DNA of 38,317 nt from Clostridium polyendosporum (GTDB lineage Bacteria; Bacillota; Clostridia; Clostridiales; Clostridiaceae), in contig NZ_BOPZ01000032.1 in the NCBI RefSeq assembly GCF_018332455.1, forward strand, positions 1-38,317, given 5' to 3'. Within the stretch, counting starts at the first letter, position 1. Each line of letters opens with the position of its first letter. The position numbers and the translations under genes were made by a program. Below the pieces are notes generated by a model. It worked only from the letters and a program-made list of their open reading frames with translations. It had not been told where the DNA came from and did no database searches. Below, piece by piece: positions 15,768 through 24,793 of this stretch.

Positions 15768-17225
15768 ATGAAGAAAATAATTATAGTCGGAGCTGGTATT
15801 GGGGGGTTATCTGCAGGTATATATGGATTAAAGGCAGGCTTTGATGCAGAAATTTATGAGATGCACACCATTCCTGGGGGAGAATGCACGGGATGGAATA
15901 GGGGTGGTTACCATTTTGACAGCTGTATACACTGGCTAACAGGTACAAAAAAAGATACACAGCTTTATAAAATGTGGTGTGAAGTTGGTGCTCTTGATAA
16001 CGTAGAGATATATAATCATGATTATTTTACTTGTTATGAAAAAGAGGGAAAAAAGGTATATATATATCGTGATATTGAAAAGCTTCGCACTCATCTTTTA
16101 GATATTTCACCGGAAGATAAAAATCAAATTGAAGAACTTTGTAATTACATTAAAAGATTTCAAACCTGTTATATGCCCGCAGATAAGCCTCAGGATATGA
16201 TGAGTTTTTTTGACCTTTTTAAGATGATAAAGAGTATGAAGTCTGTTCTCCCACTTATGTCCAAATTAAACAAGATTACCGTAAAAGAATATTTAAGCCG
16301 ATTTAAAAGTTCACTTATTCGTGGTGCGTTAAGCTCTACAATAATTGATTACTATTCATCTACAGCTTTATTTTTTACCTTAAGTACATTCACAGCTGAT
16401 AATGGGGGATGGCCAAGAGGGGGATCTCTTGCTATGTCAAAAAGAATGTCAAAAAGATTTGAAGATTTAGGTGGGAAGATTACCTATGGAGCAAAGGTAA
16501 GGAGAATAATTGTTGAGAATAATACGGCAACAGGTATTGAACTTTTAGATGGTAGGATAGTAAAAGGTGATTATATAATTTCTGCTACCGATGCAGATGT
16601 TACATTAAGTAAATTGCTGCAAAACAAATACAAAGATAAGAAGTTTGAAACTATGTACTCCAACTCTGAAGATTATCCAATACCTAATTGCGTGCAGGTT
16701 TCTCTTGGTGTTAACGAGGATTTGTCACATATACCTCATTGTATAAGCTTCTCTACAACTCCTTTTGATATAGGTGGGAAAGTAATCGATAGTTTAGGAA
16801 TAAAACATTATTGTTATGAGCCAGATTTTGCTCCAAATGGTAAGTCTGTTATAAATTGCGTTCTTACGAATTGTGATTATGACTTTTGGAAGAAAAAACG
16901 TGAGAATATATCAGAATACAAAGCCGCAAAGGCAGAGGTTGCAGAAGAAGTTATGATTAGAATTGTAGAGCGCTTTCCTGAACTATTAGGGAAATTTGAG
17001 GTTATAGATGTAACAACACCTGTTACCTATGAACGCTACTGCGGAGCATATAGAGGTGCTTGGATGTCTTTTGCCATTACTCCAAAGGGAAAATTTATTT
17101 CTCACAGTGGCATTTTAAAGGGATTAAATAATTTTTACATGGCTGGTCAATGGACCTTACTTCCAGGTGGACTACCAAGTGCTTTGGTAAGTGGCAAATT
17201 TGCTGTTCAACGTATATGTAAATAA
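15768..17225 (+). CDS. CrtI/CrtO-like FAD-dependent oxidoreductase
   Basis: A 485-residue flavoprotein of the phytoene desaturase/carotenoid isomerase superfamily. The N-terminal dinucleotide fold IIIVGAGIGGLSAG (4-17) is followed by YEMHTIPGGECTGWNRGGYHFDSCIHWLTG. The C-terminal FAD motif is YMAGQWTLLPGGLPSALVSGKFAVQRI. Clostridial members of this group are common but mostly uncharacterised; no phytoene synthase or other carotenoid gene is in the window, so a carotenoid role is not supported. It starts at ATG 15768 after AAAGGGG. A repeat C hairpin begins 3 bases after the stop codon and may act as its terminator. Confidence 0.88.
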   Translation: MKKIIIVGAGIGGLSAGIYGLKAGFDAEIYEMHTIPGGECTGWNRGGYHFDSCIHWLTGTKKDTQLYKMWCEVGALDNVEIYNHDYFTCYEKEGKKVYIYRDIEKLRTHLLDISPEDKNQIEELCNYIKRFQTCYMPADKPQDMMSFFDLFKMIKSMKSVLPLMSKLNKITVKEYLSRFKSSLIRGALSSTIIDYYSSTALFFTLSTFTADNGGWPRGGSLAMSKRMSKRFEDLGGKITYGAKVRRIIVENNTATGIELLDGRIVKGDYIISATDADVTLSKLLQNKYKDKKFETMYSNSEDYPIPNCVQVSLGVNEDLSHIPHCISFSTTPFDIGGKVIDSLGIKHYCYEPDFAPNGKSVINCVLTNCDYDFWKKKRENISEYKAAKAEVAEEVMIRIVERFPELLGKFEVIDVTTPVTYERYCGAYRGAWMSFAITPKGKFISHSGILKGLNNFYMAGQWTLLPGGLPSALVSGKFAVQRICK

Positions 17226-17228
17226 AGT

Positions 17229-17260
17229 AAAGAGGTGCCAGCCTCTTTACATTTACATTT
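17229..17260 (+). repeat. Repeat family C, copy 1 (hairpin)
   Basis: AAAGAGG-TGCCAG-CCTCTTT (17229-17248) followed by acatttacattt. The same 20 bases recur exactly at 29901-29920, and 18 of them at 37413-37430. It begins 3 bases after a stop codon. Confidence 0.75.
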
Positions 17261-17584
17261 AATACTTCAAGATTTAATGTCTATTCATTTTTAGTATCAT
17301 AGGTTCAGATTAAATCTAAATTTTTTATAGAGTTTATATGACTTTGATATTCAACTTATTAATATACACTATGTACTTGAATGTGGCTGGTTATCTTAAA
17401 GAAGTTGCTCGTAAATGAGAAAAGGATTATCAGATAATATTTAATCATAATTCCTTATGGTAAGTTTGTTTTTTATTGTTGGTATAGAGATAATGCAGGT
17501 GATATTGAGACTCGTATTAATGGCTAATATATTAGATTGCTGAATATGACAAATACAGCTCCAGTTAAAAGAAGAGATTAAAGT
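17261..17584. other. Non-coding gap before the MBL remnant
   Basis: No gene. Short open stretches are visible but none has a start with a ribosome site. Some may be upstream debris of the MBL-fold remnant that begins at 17585, but I could not align them to the missing N-terminal half. Confidence 0.35.
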
Positions 17585-17866
17585 TTGGTATTTAAGAAAT
17601 TGTGGAGAAATTTAAATTATAGAGAGGAATGTAATATAATAGAATATGCAAAAGAAGTATGTAAAGATAATAGAGTATTAGGAATTATAGGAGGATTTCA
17701 TTTATTTGAAATAACTGAACAGGTTAATAAAACTATCAATTATCTGAAACAGAACAACTTAAAGGAATTATATCCTTGCCATTGTACTTCATTTGCTGTT
17801 AGAGCAGAAATACATAAAGTTTTGCCCGTGAAAGAAGTTGGAGTAGGGTTAGAAATAAACTGGTAA
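17585..17866 (+). pseudogene. C-terminal remnant of an MBL-fold metallohydrolase
   Basis: The 93-codon frame contains NIIEYAKEV, GIIGGFHLFEITEQVNKTI, ELYPCHCTSFAVRAEIHKV and EVGVGLEINW. These correspond to the C-terminal third of clostridial MBL-fold proteins of the methanopterin-related/'beta-RFAP synthase-like' group, where GGFHL and PCHCT carry late metal-site residues. The N-terminal two thirds, including the HxHxDH motif and the GCSH motif, are missing. The ATG-like start is not preceded by a ribosome site. This is therefore a truncated, presumably dead gene. Confidence 0.75.
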
Positions 17867-17998
17867 AAGCATGAGAAATCAGCATGTGTTATAGTTATAG
17901 TAATACACATTATTAGAATTTTGTGACAGAACATTCGTATTAGACAAACTAAATAGACAGCACATGTTTATAATAAGCTTCTCTAATCATAACACATA

Positions 17999-18038
17999 AA
18001 CACACATGAATTTTAAGAATTTATGTGTGTTCTTTTTT
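17999..18038 (+). terminator. Hairpin terminator before the TetR gene
   Basis: AACACACAT..AATT pairs with AATT.ATGTGTGTT, followed by a run of seven T's. It isolates the downstream tetR-tauE unit from the MBL remnant. Confidence 0.75.
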
Positions 18039-18106
18039 TATTGTAAAATAAGTAAAAACCTGTTTACAAATAAAAGATAAAATCATATAATAACATTAGA
18101 TTTTAA

Positions 18107-18122
18107 ATGAACACTAGTTCAT
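18107..18122 (+). promoter_or_regulatory. Putative TetR operator
   Basis: ATGAAC-acta-GTTCAT, two 6-bp arms with a 4-base spacer, 16 bases before the TetR start codon. Position and symmetry fit an autoregulatory operator of the adjacent TetR-family gene. Confidence 0.5.
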
Positions 18123-18138
18123 AAAGAAAGGTGATATT

Positions 18139-18705
18139 ATGCCAAAGATAATAAATGATGTTGATAAAACTATAAAAAATTGTGCTGTAGAATTATTTGC
18201 TGAGCTTAGCTATACCGATGTTGATATGAGAATGATATCTAAAAAATCCGGAGTAGCTGTTGGAACTCTATATAATTACTATAAAAATAAGAAACAACTT
18301 TATCTAAGCATACTTAAAGAAAGCTGGCAAAATACATTTAATAAGCTTGATGCTATAAGTGAACTTACTATTTCTTCAAAAGAAAAGCTTAGAAAATTCA
18401 TAAGTATACTGTATGAAGACGTTGAAGCAAGAAATGGTTTAGGGAAAGCTTTGATAAATACTTCAGTAGTTGAGCTCAAAGATGATAAAGAGGTTAATGA
18501 TTTAAAAAACGGCTTGATTTCAAGAGTAGAAAATCTCTTTAATTGTTATGCTAAGGCAGGAACTCTTAATAAATGTTCCAGCATTGATACTAGATTAGCA
18601 GAATCTTTATTAGTATCCACATTAATAATGTTAGAATTCCATCCAAATGAAAAAGAATGTAACATCAATTTTTTAGTTGAATTTATAAGTTTATCTATAG
18701 AATAG
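18139..18705 (+). CDS. TetR/AcrR-family transcriptional regulator
   Basis: 188 residues with the TetR N-terminal helix-turn-helix: AVELFAELSYTDVDMRMISKKSGVAVGTLYNYYKNKKQLYLSIL spans about 13-57, with the recognition segment GVAVGTLYNYYKNK. The remaining helical domain would bind an unknown ligand. It is followed 23 bases later by the TauE/SafE gene, so the pair probably forms a self-regulated operon. The palindrome at 18107-18122 is the likely operator. It starts at ATG 18139 after AAAGGTGA and ends with TAG. Confidence 0.92.
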   Translation: MPKIINDVDKTIKNCAVELFAELSYTDVDMRMISKKSGVAVGTLYNYYKNKKQLYLSILKESWQNTFNKLDAISELTISSKEKLRKFISILYEDVEARNGLGKALINTSVVELKDDKEVNDLKNGLISRVENLFNCYAKAGTLNKCSSIDTRLAESLLVSTLIMLEFHPNEKECNINFLVEFISLSIE

Positions 18706-18728
18706 AACAGCAGAGGAGATGTATTTTT

Positions 18729-19520
18729 ATGAATTTAGTATTTTATTTATTAGCTATAGCTATAGGTGTTATCACTGGTGGTATAACAAGCTTTATAGGC
18801 GCTAGCGGAGTTATGATTATAGTTCCTATTTTAACTATGCTCTTTAAATTGAGTGTTCATACCGCAATAGGTACAAGTCTTTTTGTGGATGTTATAGCTT
18901 CTTTAACTGTAGCCTATTCTTATTACAAAAGTGGAAATATGGAGCTTAAATCAGGTATTTGGATAGCTTTAACTTCTATTATTGGAGCTCAATTAGGTGC
19001 ATTTTTTGCAAGCAAAATGGGAGAAGGTAACCTTTCCACTAGTTTTGGAATTGTGTTAGTGATTGCAGGTTTATCAATGCTCCGTAAGAGTTATAAAGAG
19101 AAGAGTGATTCATCAGATACTATAAGTGGCTTTCTTCATTTTAAAACAGAATGGCAAAAAATATTAGCAGCTTTAATTATTGGATTAGGTATAGGAATAT
19201 TAAGTGGAATATTTGGAGCTGGTGGTGGAGTTATGATACTTTTAGCTTTAATAGTATTAATGTCATTCCCACTTCATAAGGCTATAGGTACTTCTACTCT
19301 TATAATGACTATAACAGCTCTCTCCTCTGCTGTGGGTTATGCTGCTAGAGGTAACATAGACCTTGTATTAGGCAGTTTAATAGCTGTGGGGGCAGTCCTT
19401 GGTGGAGTTCTAGGTTCTCGTTATGCTAATAAGGTTAATGAAAAGACATTACAAAGGGCTGTGGGTATATGTTTTGCGGCTATGGGGGTAGTTATGACTG
19501 CAATAGCAATAATAAAATAA
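18729..19520 (+). CDS. TauE/SafE-family membrane permease
   Basis: 263 residues with eight probable membrane helices in two related halves. Each half carries the family signature: GGITSFIGASGVMIIVP near the N-terminus and GILSGIFGAGGGVMILLAL in the middle, each followed by HxAIGTS (HTAIGTSLF, HKAIGTSTL). Members export sulfite, sulfoacetate or similar small anions; the substrate here is unknown. AGAGGAG lies just upstream of ATG 18729. It is co-transcribed with the TetR gene, which likely represses it. Confidence 0.92.
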   Translation: MNLVFYLLAIAIGVITGGITSFIGASGVMIIVPILTMLFKLSVHTAIGTSLFVDVIASLTVAYSYYKSGNMELKSGIWIALTSIIGAQLGAFFASKMGEGNLSTSFGIVLVIAGLSMLRKSYKEKSDSSDTISGFLHFKTEWQKILAALIIGLGIGILSGIFGAGGGVMILLALIVLMSFPLHKAIGTSTLIMTITALSSAVGYAARGNIDLVLGSLIAVGAVLGGVLGSRYANKVNEKTLQRAVGICFAAMGVVMTAIAIIK

Positions 19521-19619
19521 ACTTATTATACACATATAATTTATTTTATTTTTTATTTGAAGCTAATGCGGAATCCATTACTTTTTATAATGTAATAAGT
19601 GGATTTAAAAAAAAGATAA

Positions 19620-19844
19620 TTAGGAATTAACTAGCTTTGAAGTTTCATTTAAGTAATAGTCTCTAGTACTATTACTTAAAACTCCCTTAATGGCTTCGGC
19701 TACATCAAAGACATTTTGAGGTGCAGCATCAATTTTTACACCAGAAAAATTCTTTTTCCTGTAAACTTTAGCGCCAGTCTTATTAGTTCTATTTTCAACT
19801 TCTATGCTTAGAGAAACAGAATTTAAAACTTTACTAATAGCTAT
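19620..19844 (-). CDS. DUF1659-family small protein with an ATA start
   Basis: A 74-residue frame on the minus strand: IAISKVLNSVSLSIEVENRT at the N-terminus, FSGVKIDAAPQNVFDVAEAIKG in the middle and YYLNETSKLVNS at the end. This fits the DUF1659 family of Firmicutes (usually beginning MAIT/MAVT and ~70-75 residues). A strong AAAGGAGG ribosome site lies ~8 bases before codon 1, exactly where the start should be, but codon 1 is ATA. There is no ATG, GTG or TTG nearby in frame. Either AUA is used as a weak start codon or an ATG has mutated recently. The frame is otherwise intact. The usual DUF2922 partner was not seen. Confidence 0.75.
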   Translation of the reverse strand: MAISKVLNSVSLSIEVENRTNKTGAKVYRKKNFSGVKIDAAPQNVFDVAEAIKGVLSNSTRDYYLNETSKLVNS

Positions 19845-19860
19845 AGTTAAGACCTCCTTT

Positions 19861-20251
19861 CTAAATGTATTTCAAGAATATATGTGTGGTTTTTGAGAAG
19901 TTTACAGAATTTTTGATTTATGAGTATAAGTAGATATTATGCGGCACTATTATCATTACCACTATCGATAACAATCCCTTGCTTAGTAGAAATTATTGTA
20001 TTGAGTTTGTTAATAAGCGTTCTAATTCTCTTGATAAAAGAGATTAATAAATTTATTGTAGTTTGATAAAATGAAAAGTGTTTTAGATGATACAAGCGTT
20101 TGCATATTTATTGTGAAAAATATAGTGGAATATATTGACAAGGATATGGGAGCGAATTACAATGGAAATGTGACATTAACAATCTTTAGGAAAGGGTGAT
20201 TAAAATGGAAGTTAAATTATCAGAGGTGATTTGTATATAACTTAATATTTT
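19861..20251. other. Intergenic stretch with unassigned small frames
   Basis: A 42-codon plus-strand frame from ATG 20071 to TGA 20199 (beginning MKSVLDDTSVCIFIVKN) has no clear ribosome site. On the minus strand a short open stretch ends in VIDSGNDNSAA near 19939. Neither matches a family I know. An 11-codon frame follows at 20205 (MEVKLSEV...). These may be fragments or chance. Confidence 0.35.
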
Positions 20252-20440
20252 ATGCAAACGGAAGAAGTTAAACTTGCCTTTTGCACCAGAAAAAGCCTAA
20301 AGACTGCAAATATAGTTGTAAAGCAGCACGATGGTTGTCGTGTTTTTTTATGTCCTATAGAAGCATTTAGCTTTTGTAGGTTTTTTTTATCCCAAAAATA
20401 CAAACGTTTGCATTGTGTTGCAGTTAGGGTGCAGTAGGTT
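20252..20440 (+). promoter_or_regulatory. ABC-operon leader with tandem terminator hairpins
   Basis: Two terminator-like hairpins stand in series before the ABC exporter. The first is CACGA-tggttg-TCGTG followed by seven T's (about 20329-20348). The second is CCTATAGAAGC...GCTTTTGTAGG followed by eight T's (about 20353-20389). The block is bounded by the inverted pair TGCAAACG (20253-20260) and CGTTTGCA (20405-20412). A 61-codon frame spans the hairpins but contains their arms, has no ribosome site and is probably not real. The arrangement could be an attenuator controlling the exporter; no known riboswitch class is recognised. Confidence 0.55.
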
Positions 20441-20501
20441 ATATAAAGTCATCCTTTAAGAGTGACAATTGTATTGTAGATTTAATCCAGGAGGGGATAG
20501 C

Positions 20502-21509
20502 GTGATCATTTTAGAAAACGTTTGTAAAGAATTTAAAACTGTAAAGAAACAGGAAGGACTTAAAGGAGCTTTTAAAGGCTTATTTTCAAGAGAATTTACT
20601 GTTAAAAAGGCAGTAGACAATATGACTTTTTCAATCAATAAGGGTGAAATTGTCGGGTATATTGGTGCTAATGGTGCAGGAAAGTCTACGACTATAAAAA
20701 TGATGACAGGAATATTAACACCTTCTAGTGGAAAAGTTATCGTTGATGGAATTATTCCTTACGAAAATAGAACAGAGAACGCTAAGAAAATAGGTGTTGT
20801 TTTTGGACAAAGAACTCAGCTTTGGTGGGACTTAGCTCTAAGAGAAACATTCACCGTATTAAAAGAAATATATCAGATTTCAAAAGAGGATTTTCAGTAT
20901 AGAATGAAGTTTTTAGACGAGGTTTTAGGTCTTGATGAGTTCATGGCAACTCCTGTAAGAAGCCTCTCATTGGGACAAAGAATGAGAGCAGACCTTGCAG
21001 CATCACTTCTCCATAATCCTCAAATATTATATCTTGATGAGCCAACTATTGGTCTTGATGTTATGGTTAAGGAAAAGGTAAGAAAGGCCATAAAAGAGAT
21101 CAACAAGGAGTTTGGTACAACTGTTATCCTGACTACCCACGATTTAAATGATATCGAAGAGCTTTGTAACAGGATAATAATTATTGACAATGGTAGGAAG
21201 ATGTATGATGGAAGTATCGAGGACATAAAGAGCTCTTTTGGATATATGAGTCAAGTAGAAATAAAGGTAAAAAATAATGATAAGCTAAAGAGTTTTAATA
21301 TTAATGAGCTGCTGAATTTCTCAAAGGAGAATGTGTTCTCTGAAGAGGGAGAGGGGGCAATAATAGTAACCTTTAATAAGAATAAAATACCTGTATCAGA
21401 TATAATTCATGTTGTAATGAAAAAATGTCATGTTCTTGATGTATCAATAAAAGAGACAAGCATAGAAGAAATCGTTAAAAAGATATATAGGAACGAGGTG
21501 AATGTATGA
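20502..21509 (+). CDS. ABC transporter ATP-binding protein (ABC-2 type)
   Basis: 335 residues: Walker A GANGAGKSTT (~57-66), Q-loop VVFGQRTQLWWDL, signature LSLGQRMRADLAASLLHNP and Walker B ILYLDEPTIGLD, followed by the switch His in TTHDLND. The GQRTQLWWDL Q-loop is typical of the COG4586 group, which pairs with two different permeases as here. The start is GTG 20502, 5 bases after AGGAGGGG (20489-20496). The gene overlaps the next by ATGA. It powers export by the two permeases downstream; the substrate is unknown. Confidence 0.93.
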   Translation: MIILENVCKEFKTVKKQEGLKGAFKGLFSREFTVKKAVDNMTFSINKGEIVGYIGANGAGKSTTIKMMTGILTPSSGKVIVDGIIPYENRTENAKKIGVVFGQRTQLWWDLALRETFTVLKEIYQISKEDFQYRMKFLDEVLGLDEFMATPVRSLSLGQRMRADLAASLLHNPQILYLDEPTIGLDVMVKEKVRKAIKEINKEFGTTVILTTHDLNDIEELCNRIIIIDNGRKMYDGSIEDIKSSFGYMSQVEIKVKNNDKLKSFNINELLNFSKENVFSEEGEGAIIVTFNKNKIPVSDIIHVVMKKCHVLDVSIKETSIEEIVKKIYRNEVNV

Positions 21510-22327
21510 TGAAAAGATTAGCAAACACATACGTACCCTTTGCAAAATGTTCCTTACAAAGATTCATAACCTATAGAGCTAATGTTTTTATGTTCATATT
21601 AGGTAATATTATTGCAACCTTTGTAGTGTATTACCTTTGGAAAGCTATATTTGATAACTCTCCAGAAGGCGTTATGTATGGCTTTACAGCTACGGAAATG
21701 GCTTTGTATGTGTTTATGAGCAGGATAACTGCTGGTCTTATTGATAATAATGCTGTCTACTTTGTTGGAGGCGAGGTGAGGGATGGATCTATAGCGATGT
21801 CCCTAATTAAGCCAATAAACTTTAAGGGCAGAGTGCTATTTCAATGTCTTGGGGGAACTGCTGCCTTTGGTATATTTGCAGCTTTACCATTGTGGATAAT
21901 ACTAGTAGTTGTAAGATATTTTACAATTAAGGAACTGCCGCCAAGTATACCAACTTTATTACTATATTTAGTTAGCTGCATATTAGCTTATTTTGTATTG
22001 TTTTTCTTTAACTACTGTGTGGGATTATTAGCTTTTTCTTTCACAAATCTTTGGGGAATTTCTCAAATACAAGGAGCCGTAATTGAGTTTTGCTCAGGTA
22101 CTTTAATACCTTTAGTATTTTTTCCACATTGGTTTCAGAGTGCATTAAAATTTGTACCATTTTCGTCGATGAACTACACTCCCATAATGATATATTTAGG
22201 AAAACTAAAAGGTTGTGAGTTAATAAATAGTTTGTTAGTTCAAGTTGTATGGATAATTCTGCTTGCTTTGTTAAGCAAATGGATGTGGAATAGGTCAATG
22301 AAGAGATTGACTATACTTGGAGGTTGA
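21506..22327 (+). CDS. ABC-2 type permease, first subunit
   Basis: 273 residues with six probable membrane helices and the ABC-2/COG4587 pattern; the N-terminal segment is CSLQRFITYRANVFMFILGN and a GEVRDGSIAMSLIKPIN segment follows the second helix. It overlaps the ATPase gene by 4 bases and abuts the second permease, so it is translationally coupled. It should form a heterodimeric channel with the next gene product. Confidence 0.9.
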   Translation: MMKRLANTYVPFAKCSLQRFITYRANVFMFILGNIIATFVVYYLWKAIFDNSPEGVMYGFTATEMALYVFMSRITAGLIDNNAVYFVGGEVRDGSIAMSLIKPINFKGRVLFQCLGGTAAFGIFAALPLWIILVVVRYFTIKELPPSIPTLLLYLVSCILAYFVLFFFNYCVGLLAFSFTNLWGISQIQGAVIEFCSGTLIPLVFFPHWFQSALKFVPFSSMNYTPIMIYLGKLKGCELINSLLVQVVWIILLALLSKWMWNRSMKRLTILGG

Positions 22328-22331
22328 TATT

Positions 22332-23120
22332 ATGAGATATGTTAAGCTTTATGGAAGATTTTTAACTCAATATTTAAAAGGATTAATGGAGTACAAGATT
22401 GATTTCTTCTTTGGGCTAGTAGGATTCTTTTTAATTCAAGCCTCTGGTATAGCATTTATTTACTTAGTATTTAACAATATACCAAACCTTAATGGGTGGA
22501 ACTATTATGATATTTTGTTTGTTTATGGCTTCTCGTTATTACCAAGAGGACTAGATCACTTAATTATGGATAATATATGGATTTTTGCAAGGGACATGGT
22601 TATACAAGGAACCTTTGACAGATATCTTGTCAGACCGATAAATCCATTCTTTCAGGTTATATCAGAGAGATTCCAGCCAGATGCTTTTGGAGAAATTATT
22701 GTAGGAATAATACTTTTAGCAACGGCGATTCCTAACTTAAATGTTTCTATATCCATATTAAATATTGTTATGTTTATAATACTTGTTTTAGCAGGAGCAG
22801 TTATTTATACCTCAATAAAATTATTCTTTGCTGCCTTTGCATTTTGGATTAAGAACTCAATAAGCCTTGTTTTTATGGTTTATAACATTAGTACTTTTGC
22901 AAAATATCCAATCAGTATTTACCCAAAAGCTATAAGCGTAGTTGTGCAGTTTATAATTCCCTTTGCCTTCACTGCTTTTATTCCAGCAGGATATATTTTA
23001 GGTAAGGTTAATTTTGCTTATGGTGTAGGAGGTACTATACTTTGTGCAGCGATAACATGGGTACTAGCATATGGTTTGTGGCTAAGAGGAATAAAAAACT
23101 ATGAGAGCTCAGGAAGTTAG
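22332..23120 (+). CDS. ABC-2 type permease, second subunit
   Basis: 262 residues, six probable helices, with the COG3694-type segment FARDMVIQGTFDRYLVRPINPFFQVI matching the analogous region of the first permease. The start is ATG 22332 with GGAGGT (22319-22324) 7 bases upstream; an in-frame TTG at 22317 overlaps the site. It ends with TAG. Last gene of the exporter operon. Confidence 0.9.
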   Translation: MRYVKLYGRFLTQYLKGLMEYKIDFFFGLVGFFLIQASGIAFIYLVFNNIPNLNGWNYYDILFVYGFSLLPRGLDHLIMDNIWIFARDMVIQGTFDRYLVRPINPFFQVISERFQPDAFGEIIVGIILLATAIPNLNVSISILNIVMFIILVLAGAVIYTSIKLFFAAFAFWIKNSISLVFMVYNISTFAKYPISIYPKAISVVVQFIIPFAFTAFIPAGYILGKVNFAYGVGGTILCAAITWVLAYGLWLRGIKNYESSGS

Positions 23121-23261
23121 TATTTTTTAAAATTCTATAAAAGCTATATTAAAAAAAATAGAATAAAAATACTACTGATGTTTACAGAAGCGCAGAGATT
23201 CATTAAACTTATTGAAGATTAGATTATTTATTTGAACTTTACTTCTAGGAGGGCGATAAAT

Positions 23262-23903
23262 ATGGACAAAAATATTGCATGGTATACTGAGAAACAAATT
23301 GAGAGGACTATAAAAAATCTAAATAGCCACAATATGGAAGGGTATTATGTTAATAATAGGGAACAGCTATTTCAAAAATTAAAGGAGTTAATAACTGAAG
23401 GTTCTACTGTTGGTATAGGAGATTCCATGACTCTTTTTGAAACAGGAGTAATAGATTTTTTAAAAAGTGGAAAGTTTAATTTTTTAGATAAATATGCGGA
23501 TGGATTAACAAGTGATGATAAAAGAGAGATATATATTAAGAATTTTTCTGCAGACACTTTTATTTGCAGCACAAATGCCATAACCGAAAGCGGAGAATTA
23601 TATAATATAGATGGCAACGGAAGTAGAGTGGCTCCAATGATATATGGGCCTAAGCAGGTTATACTAGTAACTGGTATAAATAAAATTGTTAAAAATTTAG
23701 AAGAAGCAGAGATAAGGGTAAGACAATATGCTGCCCCAATTGATGCAAAAAGATTAAATAAAGATACACCTTGTACAAAGCTTGGATATTGTGTTGATTG
23801 CAAAAGTCCAAATAGAATTTGTAATGATTTTGTAGTAATTAGAGGACAGTTTATTAAGGGAAGAATAAAGGTATTAATCGTTGGAGAGATTTTAGGTTAT
23901 TAA
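23262..23903 (+). CDS. LUD-domain (LutC/YkgG-like) protein
   Basis: 213 residues. The region VGIGDSMTLFETGVIDFL (~46-63), TNAITESGELYNIDGNGSRVAPMIYGPK (~104-131) and the C-terminal cysteine group TKLGYCVDCKSPNRIC (~175-190) are characteristic of the LUD group found in many anaerobes. Family relatives take part in lactate utilisation (LutABC), but stand-alone clostridial copies are uncharacterised and no lutA/lutB is present. The start is ATG 23262 behind AGGAGGG (23247-23253); an upstream in-frame start at 23232 has no such site. Confidence 0.88.
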   Translation: MDKNIAWYTEKQIERTIKNLNSHNMEGYYVNNREQLFQKLKELITEGSTVGIGDSMTLFETGVIDFLKSGKFNFLDKYADGLTSDDKREIYIKNFSADTFICSTNAITESGELYNIDGNGSRVAPMIYGPKQVILVTGINKIVKNLEEAEIRVRQYAAPIDAKRLNKDTPCTKLGYCVDCKSPNRICNDFVVIRGQFIKGRIKVLIVGEILGY

Positions 23904-24003
23904 AAGGTTAATTGATAAATTTAAGTATGTTGCCTTTGAAATATTAATATGCCGATATTTTTTTAAAAAGCTATGTTTTAAATACTGTTGAAACATTATA
24001 TTA

Positions 24004-24036
24004 AATTAGAGGGAGAATTTTATTCTCCCTCTAATT
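24004..24036. terminator. Bidirectional terminator between LUD and GNAT genes
   Basis: AATTAGAGGGAGAAT and ATTCTCCCTCTAATT pair over 14-15 bp around a 3-base loop, with A/T-rich flanks on both sides. The two flanking genes converge on it. Confidence 0.85.
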
Positions 24037-24057
24037 CATAATTAAATAAAAATATGA

Positions 24058-24498
24058 CTAATGATTATCCTTGCTTGTCCAACACATTGTATATTCAATA
24101 AATCCTGAATCTTCATTAGGCTGCTCTGTTTTAACAACAAAACCACAATGCTTATAAAAGTTAACTGCATTTATGTTTTCTGTATAAACCCCCAGTTCTA
24201 AACTTGAATATAAAGATTTAGAATACTCAAGTAGTTTTCTACCTATACCTTGCCCTTGATAATCATCTAAAACAAATAATGCACCAATAAATAAATTGTT
24301 GATAATGCTTATAAATGCTTTAATTCTATTATCTTCTTTGTAAACAAAGGTTGTAGAAATAGGAATGTACATTTCTTTAACAACATTATAATTGTCAATC
24401 CAATATTTTTCTGTTATGAAACTATGAGCAGTAATATTAGTCTTTAACCATATATCCATAACTTCTTCTATTTCAAAAGTTTCTAATTGTTTAATCAT
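24058..24498 (-). CDS. GNAT-family N-acetyltransferase
   Basis: 146 residues with the GNAT core. The acetyl-CoA loop is in FVLDDYQGQGIGRKLLEYSK (~76-95, the [RQ]-x-x-G-x-[GA] motif as QGQGIG), followed by ELGVYTENINAVNFYKHCGF (motif B, ~98-117). It is closest in pattern to small clostridial acetyltransferases of the YjaB/PhnO type; the acceptor is unknown. ATG 24498 has AAGGAGA upstream. Confidence 0.9.
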   Translation of the reverse strand: MIKQLETFEIEEVMDIWLKTNITAHSFITEKYWIDNYNVVKEMYIPISTTFVYKEDNRIKAFISIINNLFIGALFVLDDYQGQGIGRKLLEYSKSLYSSLELGVYTENINAVNFYKHCGFVVKTEQPNEDSGFIEYTMCWTSKDNH

Positions 24499-24529
24499 GT
24501 TTTTTCTCCTTTTCTGTTTCCATAAATTA

Positions 24530-24793
24530 TTTATGTAAATTAGATTTATACATTAAGTTCACTCGTTTTCGCTATATAAATAATCTTGGTAATCTTCATA
24601 ATGTTATACAATTATTTATTAAATTATAACTATATTATATAGTAATTATAACATCATAATATTAATAATATATTATGATGCAAGTATTGGTTCTCTTTCT
24701 TTGAAGTCAGTTATATAGTAAAATGAAGGAATTAAAGTTAAGACGAGCACTCGATATAAATGGATGTAATCTCACCATGGGGAGGGGAAGAAA
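24530..24793. other. AT-rich gap with palindromes
   Basis: No gene. An inverted repeat CATCATAATAT...ATATTATGATG is at 24652-24680, beside a second AT-only palindrome around 24624-24651. Near the right end a GGGGAGGGG ribosome site precedes the RtcB remnant. Confidence 0.4.

Noticed and set aside
15768-17225. Carotenoid biosynthesis locus
   Set aside because: A single CrtI-like flavoprotein without phytoene synthase or prenyl-transferase genes does not support it.
20252-20437. 61-codon plus-strand frame before the ABC operon
   Set aside because: It is built from two terminator hairpins with T-runs and has no ribosome site.
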